The notes: generated from the sequence alone by a model not told the origin. Shown: positions 1 to 10,479, numbered from the stretch's first letter. The stretch is DNA of 64,000 nucleotides from Monocercomonoides exilis (GCA_001643675.2 LSRY02000011.1:1426001-1490000); one strand, 5' to 3'. Program-made: numbers and translations.

Positions 1-1770
1 GAATCTTTTATTTCTCTTTGTCAGCCATCTCCTTCTCCCTCTCCTTCATCATCATCATCATCATCTTCTTCTTCTTCTTCCTCTTCTTCTGTCTACCAAT
101 CAGAGCCAATTTCATTCAGAATCCATTCTTCTGCTTATTCCTCCATTCCACCTGCCATTTCAGCCACTTCTTCATTCAATTCCCCCACCTCTTCCATCAC
201 AATGACACAAACTTCAACCTCTTCTTCATTCTTCTTCTTTCTCTTCTTCCTTCTCTTCTTCCTTCTCTTCTTCCTTCTCTTCTTCCTTCTCTTCTTCTTA
301 TTCTTCTTCGTTGCTGCCCTTTTCTAGAAACAAATTTCTGACAGGCGTTGAGCAGCAGATGAGGTGGATGAGGCAGCAGTTCGGAAGAAGAAGGAAAAGA
401 CAAAATTTTGTTCTTTCACGATATGCGTTTGAGGCGCTGCCGCTGTTTGCAGAGTTTCGGATGGTGGAGCAGAATGCAGAGAATTTGGAGAAGAGGAAGA
501 GAGAAAGAGAGAGAGCGAAGGAAAGAGAGAGAGAAGCAAGGAACGAGAGGAGAGAGGAGAGAAGAACAAAATTACTGATAAGTTGAGGAAGGAATTAAAG
601 CATGCAAGTGATAGGGATAATAGCTACAATGAAAATGAATATTTAGCAAAAGCAGAAGAAAACGAGAGTATATCATTGATTAGAAGAAATTCTCTGAAGA
701 AAACAAAAAAGAAAGAAGAAAGTGAATGCCTTTACAACAGCTCCATCTTCAGCCATGAAGACAGGAGAAGAAAGATGAGACACAAACAGAGATAAAAACT
801 GCTTCGGCTGATGAAACCGAAGGAGATATAGAGGAAAGATGAATGAGAAAGATGAGCGGGAGAGCAGGAAAATGGAGAAAGAAGAAAAAGACAAGAATTT
901 GTTTAACAGCATCCCAGGAATACTACAACCACACCTTGAGACAGGCACGCCGAACAACCAGAAGGAGAACAAAATGGCCAGCTAGGCACAGCAAGAGGCG
1001 AAAGAAAGTCAAACGCCAATTTTGACGAGAGAGCGGAAATTGGACTGCATGCTGAATGATTTAGCCAATTCTGACTTAGAAGATTTGGACAATGAACTGG
1101 ATGTGCCTTGCCGCTATGTGCGTATTAAAAGCGAAAAAAAACAGGCAATTTGTGTGGAAGATGCGAAAATTGCCTGTGTGTGCAGCAGTCGACGCGAGGC
1201 AGACGAGAACAAGACTGGATCTAATGAGTGCGCTGAAGATCGTTCTTAAGCAAAGACGTGCGGAACTGCAAAGAGGAAGCATAAGTGACACACAGAAAGG
1301 GAAGGAAAGGAGAAGGGAAAAGATAACCGCAACTGTTTCAGAAGGAGAAATGGATAAGAACCTGTAGAAAGAGCAGTGTACCTGGGAGAAGAGATGCGCT
1401 GTCGTTTTCAAAATTGGAATCTTTCTTCGCGTAGCAGAATTCGATGGCGATGGATTTGATGAGGAAATATTCTGCACTCAATTTGGTTGCGCCTTTTGAT
1501 TCAGCTGCTGATTTTGCTGCAAATACAAATATTGCTCTTCATCCTCTTTCTCACTGAACTTTTTCACTTGTCAGTTCTCCCTTGTTTATGAACGCCCAAC
1601 AACAGTCTTCTCGTTCTTTCAGAACATCTCAATCTCCTTCCCTCTTATCTCGATCCGTTCATCCATATTCTGCTAATCCTGCTGCTCCTGGTTCACTTTC
1701 TCCACTTTCACTATCTGCTCTATCTTCGTCTCCTTCTCTTTCGTTCAGCTTTCGTCAAATTCATCATTAG
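1..1770 (+). pseudogene. Decayed low-complexity (Ser-rich / Lys-Glu-rich) protein gene
   Basis: No intact gene is visible, but protein-like text runs through all three forward frames in sequence. Frame 1 is open from the window edge to a TAG at 325-327 and encodes poly-Ser followed by a repeated Leu/Phe block. A charged stretch follows at about 350-586, another at 583-795, then pieces at about 776-842, 840-985, 1022-1249 and 1185-1367, and finally a Ser-rich piece at 1582-1770 ending in TAG. The alternation of Ser-rich and Lys/Glu-rich segments resembles the large intact gene at 10688-15717. At least six frame changes are needed to read through and no good GT-AG introns explain them, so I call it a pseudogene. 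The 5' end lies outside the window. It could instead be a fast-evolving gene with introns I cannot resolve. Confidence 0.45.
233..299 (+). repeat. 12-bp tandem repeat (TTCTCTTCTTCC, about 5 copies)
   Basis: A pyrimidine-only tandem repeat in frame with the open left-edge reading frame, where it encodes repeated Leu-Leu-Phe-Phe. The shift from Ser codons to Leu/Phe codons suggests that a one-base slip in a TCT-type tract preceded the expansion. Confidence 0.8.
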
Positions 1771-2429
1771 GCCTCGTCTATCATTCCTATTCAGAAGCAC
1801 AGATAATTATTTATTCTGAAATAGAATTTCAACCAACCTAACACGTTAATGAAATGAATAATATTGATCTGGAATAGCCTATCATCGTGCATGCAACAGA
1901 AAATAGAGATAGACTCAGCTTTTCATTTGGAAGCTGAAAGAATTCACAGAAAGCAGAAAGAGCAGGGCAGAAAACAATATTTGGTACGAATGATTATATG
2001 GATGATCTCCCAGAGATTTCTCGATGCTGTTTGAATTCGACTAGTCGTGAAAGATGAAACAAAGAGAGAAAGCGGGATTTGAGGAAAAGGCATATTTGAA
2101 GAGAAATTATATGAGATTCTTGCTCTCATATGATATGAACAAGTTGAAATCGGAATGTTGAGGAAATAAATGTTTTTGAAGAACTTTCTGATATGATCGA
2201 AGAAAGGAAAATGGAAATATGCTTTCAACAATGAGATTTATTTTCATTGGATGCAGAAACCAAAAGAGATGAGGAAATCTAGAAGAAATATTTTTGTCTG
2301 AGCCAACATCAAATTTCTCGAAAGATAAGCTATTATTTATTCTTCAGTTGAAAAAGCGATGAAAGCTCAAGGATTTTTCAAAGATATGGAAAATGGAAAG
2401 AATAATAAAAAAATCAGAAAAAGTTTATC
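1771..2429. other. Non-coding or fully decayed stretch
   Basis: No open frame longer than about 100 codons and no recognisable family. Purine-rich patches at 1930-2290 have the same texture as the decayed gene on the left and may be its remains. Confidence 0.4.
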
Positions 2430-2654
2430 ATTTCCAGTGATTTTTGTATTTGGAGAACGGAATGTGAGAGTGTTTGTGGGAATGAAAGTGGAGACGAGAA
2501 GAGAGAGGGAGGTATCGCTGAAGGGAGCAATGCATCCGAGAGTATTATCCGCTGTGGCGCAGGGGCTTTTCTGTGATTTGCCACAGGCATCAGTTTCAGT
2601 TCCATTGCTGGGATCGATTTTGTTCTGCGCGATGAGGGGGAGCCAGCCATTGAA
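2430..2654 (-). pseudogene. Fossil fragment of the beta-helix receptor/pseudokinase family
   Basis: Read on the minus strand from 2654 to 2430 this gives 75 codons that align without gaps to the middle of the giant receptor at 22913-30979 (its region near 28880-29085). Shared blocks include NGWLPLIAQNKI versus NSWLPLIARNKI, the DACGK..(K/Q)SPCAT core, and the tail NTKITGN versus NTKIIGN. The Cys-Gly...Pro-Cys-Ala-Thr core is the recurring signature of the beta-helix segments in these receptors. Nothing recognisable continues on either side, so it is a relic rather than an exon. A forward frame at 2359-2688 is only the shadow of this fragment. Confidence 0.8.
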
Positions 2655-2689
2655 CTCAGCTTTTCTAATTTTTCACCATTTCATTTAAC

Positions 2690-3256
2690 GTTTGATGAAG
2701 CTTCTGAATCAAATTAAAAAAACGGAGATTTATCTGCTACACAAAAGTGAGGGGAAAATGAGAAAAATAACTATTATTGTTTGATTGATTCCAATATTTT
2801 TGTTTTCTTATCATCTTTTCTGTTCTTCTTTATGATCTTTCTCTTTTCAATGTTAAGTTTTTCCAATTATTAATTTTTAACTACTTTTTTGAAGTTCGAT
2901 TTATATATTTTCTCCACTTATTAAAAAAAATTTGATCAAAATATCCTTTTTCGCCAAAAATAAAAAAAAGGTATGGATTTTTGTTTAAATATATAAATCT
3001 TATAAATGTTTTATCAATACATGCTAAATACTCATAAAAAATCAATTCTTGTTATCAGAACAAAAAAAAACTATTTGATCAATAAATACCACAATAGAAT
3101 TTCTTTTTTCAATTTTTGATCTTTTTTTATGAAGTCAAAAAAAATCACCCATATCGAAAATTATTTGGAATGATTAATTACGAAAGTTATGAATAATTTT
3201 CCACAGGAAATGAAAGAATTAATAGAAAAGTCAATTACAAAATTAAAAAAAAAACA
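2690..3256. other. AT-rich intergenic DNA with one TIR-like motif
   Basis: Mostly A/T with short homopolymers and no coding signal. The string TCAAAAAAAATCACCC at 3135-3150 resembles the terminal motif of the elements at 17630-17886 and 20416, and sits about 100 bp beyond the 3' end of the transposase gene, so it may be a worn transposon end. No matching partner was found beyond 4632. Confidence 0.4.
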
Positions 3257-4632
3257 TTAAGCGAAAAGTGAAGAATCAGAATCAGAAGCCTTATAAATCG
3301 CTCCGAAATTACTTCCTTCAGGCGCTTTTGTTGGCTCCACAGAATTCTCGGCCCAAGATGGTGGATTTTCCGGTAAATGCTTGAGAACAACTGATTTATC
3401 AAAAGGCCAGAGCCCAGTAACTTTCCACGATGAGATAATTGTGCTTGGATAGCTGGCCGCTGCCAACCCATCTCGAAGTATTGTTGTAAAAACTTCTCTT
3501 TTCTCTGAGGCTGTCGTTGTCTGTCCACTTTCTGTTGCTCTAGCAAATACTCTTTTCATATTGGCAAAAATAAACTGATCATTCGGTTGAATGATATGCG
3601 ATGTGTGAGATGGCAATTTAATCAAATCCACAAGATTATCTTTACAGAGTCTTTTCATTTCTTCAGTGAAATGTCCAACACCACCGTCCATTATCAACGC
3701 TGCATGCCTGTATTTCTCCCCAATGGCAATCCTTTTTTTGATAATTTCTGGAAGAAAGCAGATTCTGAATAATTCAAAAAACAATGATGATGTGACATGT
3801 CCAGTTGTCGATGGGAAGAATACTTCTTGTGAGGTTGTGGCCAACTTGTACTCATCCGGCAAAGTTTTATATGGAATGACTATGGGAGTTAAATATCTGC
3901 AGCCATCTGCGCTGCACATGAAGACGATTGAAGTTGCAGTTGGAAGAGATGTTTCTGGTGTTATCACTGAAGGCGAAGATGAAGATGAAGCGACTTGATC
4001 ATTTTTTCTTTTATGAAAAAAGGTTGAGGTTTCATCGATATTGAATAACAATTGAGGAATCGGTTTTTCCTCGTTAAGATACGATTCGTATAAATCGAAA
4101 AAAGGTATTAAAACCTTTCGGCAAGAATGAGCGGCCCTTCCGATTGGAAGAGCCTTTGGCTTTGCAAACACAATCTCTGGATGTCTTTGCAAAAACCGTT
4201 CCGTCCAGTGCTTGTCCACTGATTTGCATTCTTCACCTTCATTCCTTTTCTTTTGCAACATTTCATTTGCCTGTAAATAGAAAAAAATTAAAAAAATATA
4301 TAAACACATCCATTACAAACCGTTTGAGTTATGTATTTTTTTGTTGGAAATTTACCAATTTTTATTTCGTCAAGAAACAACTGTTTCATTTCCAACTCTT
4401 CAGCTTCGTCAAATAATGTGGGCCTACCACATTTCCCAATGCTTCTGCCATTGTCCCTTGCTTTGATCGCTCGCTGCAGTGAAAATCTTTTTAACAAGCC
4501 GCTTTTATCAATCTGTCTTTCAGAATACTCAAAAATATCGTGAACGTACAAGGCTTTAATGTGTGGATCTCCCAGTGATCTTATTTCACTCGTTGCGTTG
4601 ACGTGCGTAAAGGAGGGTTTTGTTTTTAACAT
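3257..4632 (-). CDS. pogo/Tigger-type DDE transposase (CENP-B-like), one intron, apparently intact
   Basis: Exons 4632-4321 and 4270-3257 join in phase 0 across a 50-nt intron (4320-4271) that starts GTTTGT and ends TTTACAG, giving 441 residues. The N-terminal part has the layout of the family's helix-turn-helix region (SLQRAIKARDNGRSIGKCGRP). The join restores the second DNA-binding block, ...TQT-ANEMLQKKR, followed by HWTERFLQRHPEI. The catalytic domain shows FNIDET (first Asp), LIMDGGVGH (second Asp) and SHIIQPND (third acidic residue), then the usual closing block VTGLWPFDKS. No stop or frameshift interrupts it, so it may be active or recently active. The C-terminus ends shortly after the conserved block. 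Clear terminal inverted repeats were not found around this copy. A decayed relative lies at 18278-20123. Confidence 0.85.
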
Positions 4633-4671
4633 TTTGATCTGAAACTTTTTTTATATTTTTTGATCAAAAAT

Positions 4672-4707
4672 GGCCCGGATTTCCTCCCCGGCCCGGGTTT
4701 CCTCCCT
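4672..4707 (+). repeat. Two tandem copies of an 18-bp GC-rich unit
   Basis: GGCCCGGATTTCCTCCCC at 4672-4689 is followed directly by GGCCCGGGTTTCCTCCCT at 4690-4707, differing at two positions. It sits between the transposase start and the tRNA gene and is far more GC-rich than its surroundings. Its function is unknown; it may be a tRNA upstream element or a local duplication. Confidence 0.85.
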
Positions 4708-4718
4708 CACTAAGCTGA

Positions 4719-4801
4719 GCAAGGATGGCCGAGTCGGTCTAAGGCGCTAGTTTAAGGTACTAGTATCTTCGGATGCGTGGGTTCGAATCCCACTCCTTGC
4801 A
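4719..4801 (+). tRNA. tRNA-Leu (anticodon AAG)
   Basis: A complete class II tRNA of 83 nt including the discriminator A. The acceptor stem pairs GCAAGGA with TCCTTGC. The anticodon stem CTAGT/ACTAG (4747-4751 and 4759-4763) encloses the loop TTAAGGT, with anticodon AAG at 4754-4756, reading CUU (leucine). A long variable arm (TATC-TTCG-GATG region) is typical of tRNA-Leu, and the T loop GGTTCGAATCC provides the internal B box. There is no intron and no encoded CCA, as expected for a eukaryotic nuclear tRNA. Confidence 0.95.
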
Positions 4802-4814
4802 TTTTTCTTTTTTT
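4802..4814 (+). terminator. RNA polymerase III terminator of tRNA-Leu
   Basis: TTTTTC followed by a second T run starts immediately after the discriminator base, as expected for Pol III termination. Confidence 0.85.
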
Positions 4815-5220
4815 CCATTTTAATAAAAAACAATTCTTTCTTTCTTTTTTTCCCTTTCAAGCTGGAGCACAAAATTAAAAGAATTAGAATGTTGTAAAAA
4901 AACAGAACAGAAATGAGAAAAAAGAAATGAAAAGGTTGTGCAAAAATGAAATAAAATGGAATAAAACGAAATAAAAAATGAAGTTTAAAAAATAACAATA
5001 ACAACAATGATAATAACAATGGTAGTAATAATCAGATGATGTGAATAGCATGATATATCTAAAATCCACTTTCAAACACAAAATCAAAAATTCTAGAGGT
5101 TATCACTTTGCGTGGCAAAGGGGGAAAGCCAGTCGTCTTCAAACAGCAAATAACATCAACGCAAACTGTTCGCCACAAGGCCCGTGAAGCCATCGCAATA
5201 CAAACAGGGGTGCGCGTGTG
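4815..5220. other. Intergenic, A/T-rich
   Basis: Runs of AATAAAA-type sequence and no coding signal up to about 5110; open frames reaching into 5108-6037 on the plus strand are shadows of the kinase fragment. Confidence 0.5.
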
Positions 5221-6057
5221 TCAAGAGGCGGTGAGGGCGTTCAGCCTGCGCTTCACTTCCTGCATGTCGGGCCGCTGCTCGGGCACTGCGTTCCAGCAGT
5301 CCTTCATGATGGCGATAAACTCCGCCGGTACGTCCTTCATCTTCGGCCCGTCCACAGGGAGCCGCGCCCCCGCCACCACCCTTTCTGCGATCTCTGCCCG
5401 GCTGAGCCCGTCGTACGCCTTCTCCTGGTTGCATATCTCCCACAGCAGCACCCCCAGCGCATACACATCCGACTTCGCATTCACCTTCCCGTGCGGCTGC
5501 AGCGACTCCGGTGCGAAGTGCGTGAAGTCTGCCATCCGCACCGGCCGCCGGCCCCGCATCTCCTCGTCCCGCCGCCCCTCGTCCCCCTTGTCCTTCCGCG
5601 TCTTGATGAAGTTCAGCCGCGCCGGCGTCCCGAACCCCGCGATCCGGATCGACCAGTCCCGCTCCACTACCACGTGCGACGCCCGCAGGTCTCCGTGGAA
5701 GTTCTTCTCTGCGTGCAGCCCCGACAGCGCCGTCGCTATCTGCTGGCTGAAGTTCAGCTTCGTCGCCCACACCAGCTCCTTCGCCTTGATCGGCTCCCGC
5801 AGCTGCCCGCCCGGCCCCGACACCGCCGGCCGCAGGTCCTCCCCGATTCTGCGTCTTCTTCATCCCCTCCGGAATCACAAACCCTGTCCCCGTCAGCCGC
5901 ATCCGCTCCATATCCTCAACCAGCTTCAGATTCGTCTCTTCATCGTCTGCCCCTGCCCTTCCACCCCCTCTGCTTACACTCGTCGGACTCGACTCCGAAT
6001 TACTGTTGCACTTGTAATGGCTGATACATTTTTTTAATAGATTTAAAAGAGTTCTTT
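5221..6057 (-). pseudogene. GC-rich TKL-type pseudokinase fragment, 5'-truncated and frameshifted
   Basis: The intact 3' frame (5823-5221, 200 codons) is a kinase C-lobe: LSGLHAEKNFHGDLRASHVVV (catalytic loop, HRD Arg replaced by Gly), IAGFG where DFG is expected (Asp replaced by Gly), FAPES, SDVYALGVLLWEI and a closing EQRPDMQEVKRRL helix. Loss of the DFG Asp predicts a pseudokinase. Upstream, a second frame (about 6057-5850) holds a hinge-like piece, TGFVIPEGMKKTQN. It must shift by one base near 5848 to join RIGEDLRPAV, and no intron explains the shift. No Gly-rich loop or VAIK lysine is found, so the N-lobe is missing. The sequence is visibly GC-rich (many GC-ending codons) inside AT-rich DNA. 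It could be a fragment of a larger receptor kinase gene from a GC-rich isochore, or transferred DNA. Confidence 0.7.
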
Positions 6058-6064
6058 CTTTCAA

Positions 6065-6547
6065 GAAATTTCATTAGCTTTTTCACTGTCACTTTTAATT
6101 TAAAATTAATAAAACATAATTAACTACACCTAACGTAATTTTGGTGGTGTTCATAGGAAACATTTTTTTTTTAAATTGGAAACAACCTTAACAAATTGTT
6201 TTTGTAAATTCTTTTATCCTTTTTTTCAGTTGTTGAAAATTTAGTGAGTCATTGAGAGCAAAATTCGGGAAATTTATTTGCGTTGATAGTTTGCTCTTAT
6301 TAATAGGTTTTTCTTTTTCTGTTTTTATCATTTGATTTTATTTTGGAATTTTTCTTTTTTTTATTGATAATGTATTTTTTTTTTTTCGAAAATAAGATTT
6401 TTAATAATAAGATCACATTAATAAAAAGCAGATTGCTGTGCACTTTTTCTTTTGAAGGAAATGTCTTTCCTTTCATGCATTGAGGGTTTTTAGAAATTCA
6501 TTCGTAAAGCGTTATCTTTTCACTAATGCCTTGTTTTAGAACATAAA
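6065..6547. other. AT-rich upstream region of the 6548 gene
   Basis: T-rich, no open frame; T and A runs at 6150-6410. It probably contains the promoter of the following gene, but no specific motif was recognised. Confidence 0.4.
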
Positions 6548-8599
6548 ATGCAGCCATTAAATAAATCCTTTCGGTCAAGTACAATTTCAAAATCAAGCCT
6601 GACATTAACATCCACAAATGGATCTTCCAACGATATTCAAGCATCTAAACGATCGCAAGAAACTCTTTCAAGCAAACCGTATTCGTATCTTCATTATATA
6701 GATAAAGTTTTTGGGAAATTCGATAGCAATGTAATTGATTATAAAGCATTTCCAGCAGAATTTCTTTCTTCAAAAACTGAAAAATGCTCTTCTCGAAGTT
6801 ATATGAATGAAAAATCACAGCTTTCCAATAACAAGCATCTTACAGAATTCCACTCTTTAACTTCTCAGACTTCAAAAGCCCTTGCACAATTCAACCGTGA
6901 CGACGCTTATTTTATGTCATTTTTGCCTTGTGAAAATAGCGGAACGAATTCAAGCGCAAACAATATAATTTCAGAAAAATCACATCCTTTAGAAACTGAT
7001 ATTTCGAAGCTCATAATAAAATCTGGATTTAACAAAGCAGCTTCTTTGAAAAACACAGAAAACGAAAAAGATTTGAGGAATGATAATTCTCACAGAAATG
7101 ACTGTGAATGTGAGATTTGCTATCCAAATCAATTCGCATCTAGCAAAAAAAAATCTCAAGTAGCAAAATCAATTTCACCAAGAGACGAACTGATATTAAG
7201 TGGAAAAACACTGAGAAATGAATTGAAAGCTTTGATGAAAACAGATGAACATAGCGACATTATCACCAGAAAGGAGCTAGCCGGAGATATTGAGACAGTA
7301 TTGGACAGGCCTGGCGAAGGGGCTGTGGATCTGGCAGAAAAAAGAGAGATTTTACTGAAGTGGAGATGTGAAGATCAGGAATGGAAGAAGAACCAGAAAT
7401 CAAAGAGATTTGGAAGTCGGAAGAAAATGAAGGAAACAAATGGAAATGACGATCTCGGATTCCAGCTAAAGGAAAAAGACGATTCAAATATCGCTGAAAG
7501 TGAGTTGAGCGAACAAGATTCGATAGAAGAAGATAGAGTGCATAGAAAGATCATAAAGCGGCAGATGAAAGAAGCCAAGCGATTTTACAAGGAATTTGGG
7601 TATGTGATACAGAAATACTGGGAAATAGACGAGAAAGAAAAGAAAATGTGGGAGGAATTTGAAGAGAAAATGCACGAAGACGAAGCGAAGAAGATGGAAA
7701 TTGATTTTGATTCAGGAAAGATGACAATTGAAGAGCTGAAGAGGAAGTTGTTTGATGAAGGAAGCGAACAAGCACTTTCAGAAGATGAGAGAAGCAGCTT
7801 GTTAAAGCAGCTCAGAAAAGCAGAAGCGAAAGAACGCAAAAAGGCAGAGGCAGAAAAGAGCAGTAAACTGGATCGCCATTTCCGGTTTATGGTGGAGTGT
7901 GCCCTGAGGCAAGGAAATTTGAATCCTGTTTTGGAGCTTTCTTTGACGAATCCGGAGATTGTGGCTAATGAGAAGTTGATAGCTGATTACACATTAGGAA
8001 AAGAAAGCAATTCATCAGAAATTTATCATTCAAGTGACGATATGCCACAACTTCAAGAAACGGATGATTTGTCTTTTCTGCAACCAAATTGTGAAATGAC
8101 TCGGACTCCGTTGGATTCTTCACATTTCTTCACTTCGATGGTTATGCCAAATAAAGATGATAATTATCAATTTACTCAAAGAACATTGTTTGATGAACGA
8201 CCATTTATTCATTCTCCTTCTATTGTTCAATCTGATTTGACATTGGAAAGAGAACACAATCAATCAAAATTGAATGATGAAAGCGATCTTGGAAAAGAAG
8301 AAGAAGAAGAAGATGATGATGATGAGTCAGAAGAAGGATTTGTTTTTTATTTTGATTCATCTACACCCTCACAACTTCAGCTTCCAGATGTTATTCCTTC
8401 ACCTCCTCATACTCCACCTCCTTCACCTCCGTCGAGCCCTGATTTATATTCCGTTATAGTCAAATCACAACAAGATTTATTCTCAATGCTTCAAGACGAA
8501 CGAGAAAATGATAAGAAAAATGAAGGTGCTTTTTGTGAAGGCGATGATGATTCAATTTCAGAAGGCTTCTATTTTGACTTTTCGGCAGAAATAGATTGA
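6548..8599 (+). CDS. Unknown 683-residue charged, partly coiled-coil protein
   Basis: A single uninterrupted frame from ATG (6548) to TGA. The first 200 residues are Ser/Asn/Lys-rich and look disordered, with a CECEICYPNQ patch near residue 190. Residues about 215-480 are strongly charged and probably helical (KKMWEEFEEKMHEDEAKK, KAEAKERKKAEAEK), ending in a more conserved-looking block, LDRHFRFMVECALRQGNL, followed by PVLELSLTNPEIV. The C-terminal third is acidic, with a Glu/Asp run near residue 580, a Pro-Ser-Pro stretch and two similar short motifs, FVFYFDSS and GFYFDFSAEID at the very end. I recognise no family. Length, codon texture and the lack of frame breaks make it a convincing gene. 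Confidence 0.8.
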   Translation: MQPLNKSFRSSTISKSSLTLTSTNGSSNDIQASKRSQETLSSKPYSYLHYIDKVFGKFDSNVIDYKAFPAEFLSSKTEKCSSRSYMNEKSQLSNNKHLTEFHSLTSQTSKALAQFNRDDAYFMSFLPCENSGTNSSANNIISEKSHPLETDISKLIIKSGFNKAASLKNTENEKDLRNDNSHRNDCECEICYPNQFASSKKKSQVAKSISPRDELILSGKTLRNELKALMKTDEHSDIITRKELAGDIETVLDRPGEGAVDLAEKREILLKWRCEDQEWKKNQKSKRFGSRKKMKETNGNDDLGFQLKEKDDSNIAESELSEQDSIEEDRVHRKIIKRQMKEAKRFYKEFGYVIQKYWEIDEKEKKMWEEFEEKMHEDEAKKMEIDFDSGKMTIEELKRKLFDEGSEQALSEDERSSLLKQLRKAEAKERKKAEAEKSSKLDRHFRFMVECALRQGNLNPVLELSLTNPEIVANEKLIADYTLGKESNSSEIYHSSDDMPQLQETDDLSFLQPNCEMTRTPLDSSHFFTSMVMPNKDDNYQFTQRTLFDERPFIHSPSIVQSDLTLEREHNQSKLNDESDLGKEEEEEDDDDESEEGFVFYFDSSTPSQLQLPDVIPSPPHTPPPSPPSSPDLYSVIVKSQQDLFSMLQDERENDKKNEGAFCEGDDDSISEGFYFDFSAEID

Positions 8600-9513
8600 A
8601 TTAGTTGATATTTTTATTGATTTCAAAACGAAGTTACTGTTATAGATTGCCAATTTCATTGGAAAATCTTTTGTTTTCCGCAAATTTTGTGACGATTGCT
8701 TATTTATAGACGTTGTTGCAAAATTTGAAATCTTTGGATAAAGAAAACTGGGAATAAGGAATAAACAAGTTACAAATGGGATTATTGAATGATTTGTTGT
8801 GTTCTAAGGTTTTGATTACAATTCTTAAAGTCAAAAAAAATAAAAACAAGAATGATGACTTTCATATGCTTATTCTTTTCAGCAAGTATTGAATTTACAC
8901 GCTAATTTCATTTTATCGAATAAATCAAAACATTGACATTTATTTTAAAAAGACACAAAATTTGAGTTTTTAGCTTCACTCTGAATAATGACTTGAAAAA
9001 ATAACTAAAATAAACTCAATAATCGTATTTGCATCTTATCTTTAAAAAGCATGCACGAAATTGTAAATATTAAGAAGTTGGCGTTATTCAAATAAACAAA
9101 ACACTGAAAATTAAAATAATAAATTTTTTCCATAGAATACATTCATAATCAATTAAAATAATAAGCAATAAATACAAAATGACACTTAAATGATACACAA
9201 AATGCAAAGAAAGCCATTCATTCAGTTGTAATCTTCACAAAATGAACAACCAAAGCCAAAAGATCAAAACATTGTCTTTTTTAATAAAAAATTACAATTA
9301 AAGGCTAATATAATGCTAATGAAATAAAACTATAAATTAATTTCTGTTTAAATAAACACCCGAAAAATGAAAAAATACATATCAAAAACTAAAAATCAAC
9401 TGAAAGTTTAAATTATCATACAAACAGTAATTTTATATGAAATTATATTTTTAAAAACAATTAGTTTAAATATTGATAGCAAACAACAATACAAAATAAA
9501 AATTTTGAAACAA
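8600..9513. other. Intergenic, AT-rich, between convergent genes
   Basis: No coding signal; the 3' flanks of two convergent genes. Several short AATAAA-like strings occur, but none can be assigned as a processing signal. Confidence 0.5.
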
Positions 9514-10479
9514 TCAGGTACTTTTAACAATCTTTCCGCGTATAATTTGAAGCAGCCACACAATAGCGACGAGGACTGAAGGGAATATTGCAAGGACAAT
9601 CCATGCAATCCAATAGTTTCCTTTGCTAACCTCCAAAAATGGATATATGTATCTGCGTATAAATGCATCATATATCATAGAAGTTAGAATGAAAATCAAA
9701 ATACAAGTTTAAACATTCATAGAGAAAATGAAAAAAAAATGAATCAATTTTCAAACTTTTTCTTGATTGAATAGTGTAACATTGCAAAGCCAAGATATAA
9801 AAATATCATTGCAAATGGAATCAAGCAATGAGCAATTTTATATTGCGTTCGAGAGAATATGACTTGATCAATCAGGATGAAAATAAAGGACATTCCATGA
9901 GGAGTAAAGCAAAACCAGAATATGAACCATCCGCTCAATCCTAAATGTTTAAAATATCCAAAAAGGAAAATCCAAAACCCGGCCATTGCAGTTCCTCCAC
10001 CGGCAATTCCAAGAATTCCAATAACATACGTGAAGTAATCTCTTTCATTCAATTTTTGCTCATCTTCAAAAAGCGGAAGTTCAGAATTGGTTGTTTTTTG
10101 CCTTCCATAAGAAACAGCAAACTAATTTTAATCAAAGAAAAATGGAGATTTTTAAAAATGAAACTGCTCTTCAAACTGGTAATAAGCAAAGCAAACAGTA
10201 AAATATATGTAGACCCAAAAAAAACTTTGGACAGTATAAAATTTAAGAGAAACTTGCTCCCCTGTAAAAAGCATAAAATTAATATCACTTTAATTATATA
10301 AAAAGCAAACAAAGAATTCCAGTCAAAAGCCAGATGGACAAATATGTAAATGCGCATAATCTCCATATAAAAGCAATCGTACGAAAAGTGTTCGATCTCT
10401 TTAAAAACATTGTATTAATTCCTGTTTGCTCACATGTAATGGAAAACGAATGAGTGCAACAAGTTCTGCACGATACCAT
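9514..10479 (-). CDS. Rolling-stone / AIG1-like multi-pass membrane protein, 4 exons
   Basis: Exons 10479-10311, 10261-10177, 10101-9757 and 9652-9514 give 245 residues. All three introns (49, 75 and 104 nt) start GTTTG, and phases match. About six hydrophobic segments are seen: FRTIAFIWRLCAFTYLSIW, KFYTVQSFFWVYIYFTVCF, YFTYVIGILGIAGGGTAMAG, then the most diagnostic block, HGMSFIFILIDQVIFSRTQY, and a closing YIYPFLEVSKGNYW segment before the last helix. The His-Gly-x-(N/S)-x-x-x-x-x-x-D...SR pattern and the late Tyr-Pro motif fit the rolling-stone/FAR-17a (AIG1) group, whose characterised members include serine/threonine lipid hydrolases. The match is by pattern memory only. The acceptor of intron 2 (10102) is the least certain boundary. 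Confidence 0.6.

Noticed and set aside
5108-6037. Two long plus-strand open frames (309 and 268 codons)
   Set aside because: Shadows of the GC-rich kinase C-lobe on the minus strand; their peptides are Pro/His/Arg-rich and lack any family signal, while the minus frame carries clear kinase motifs.
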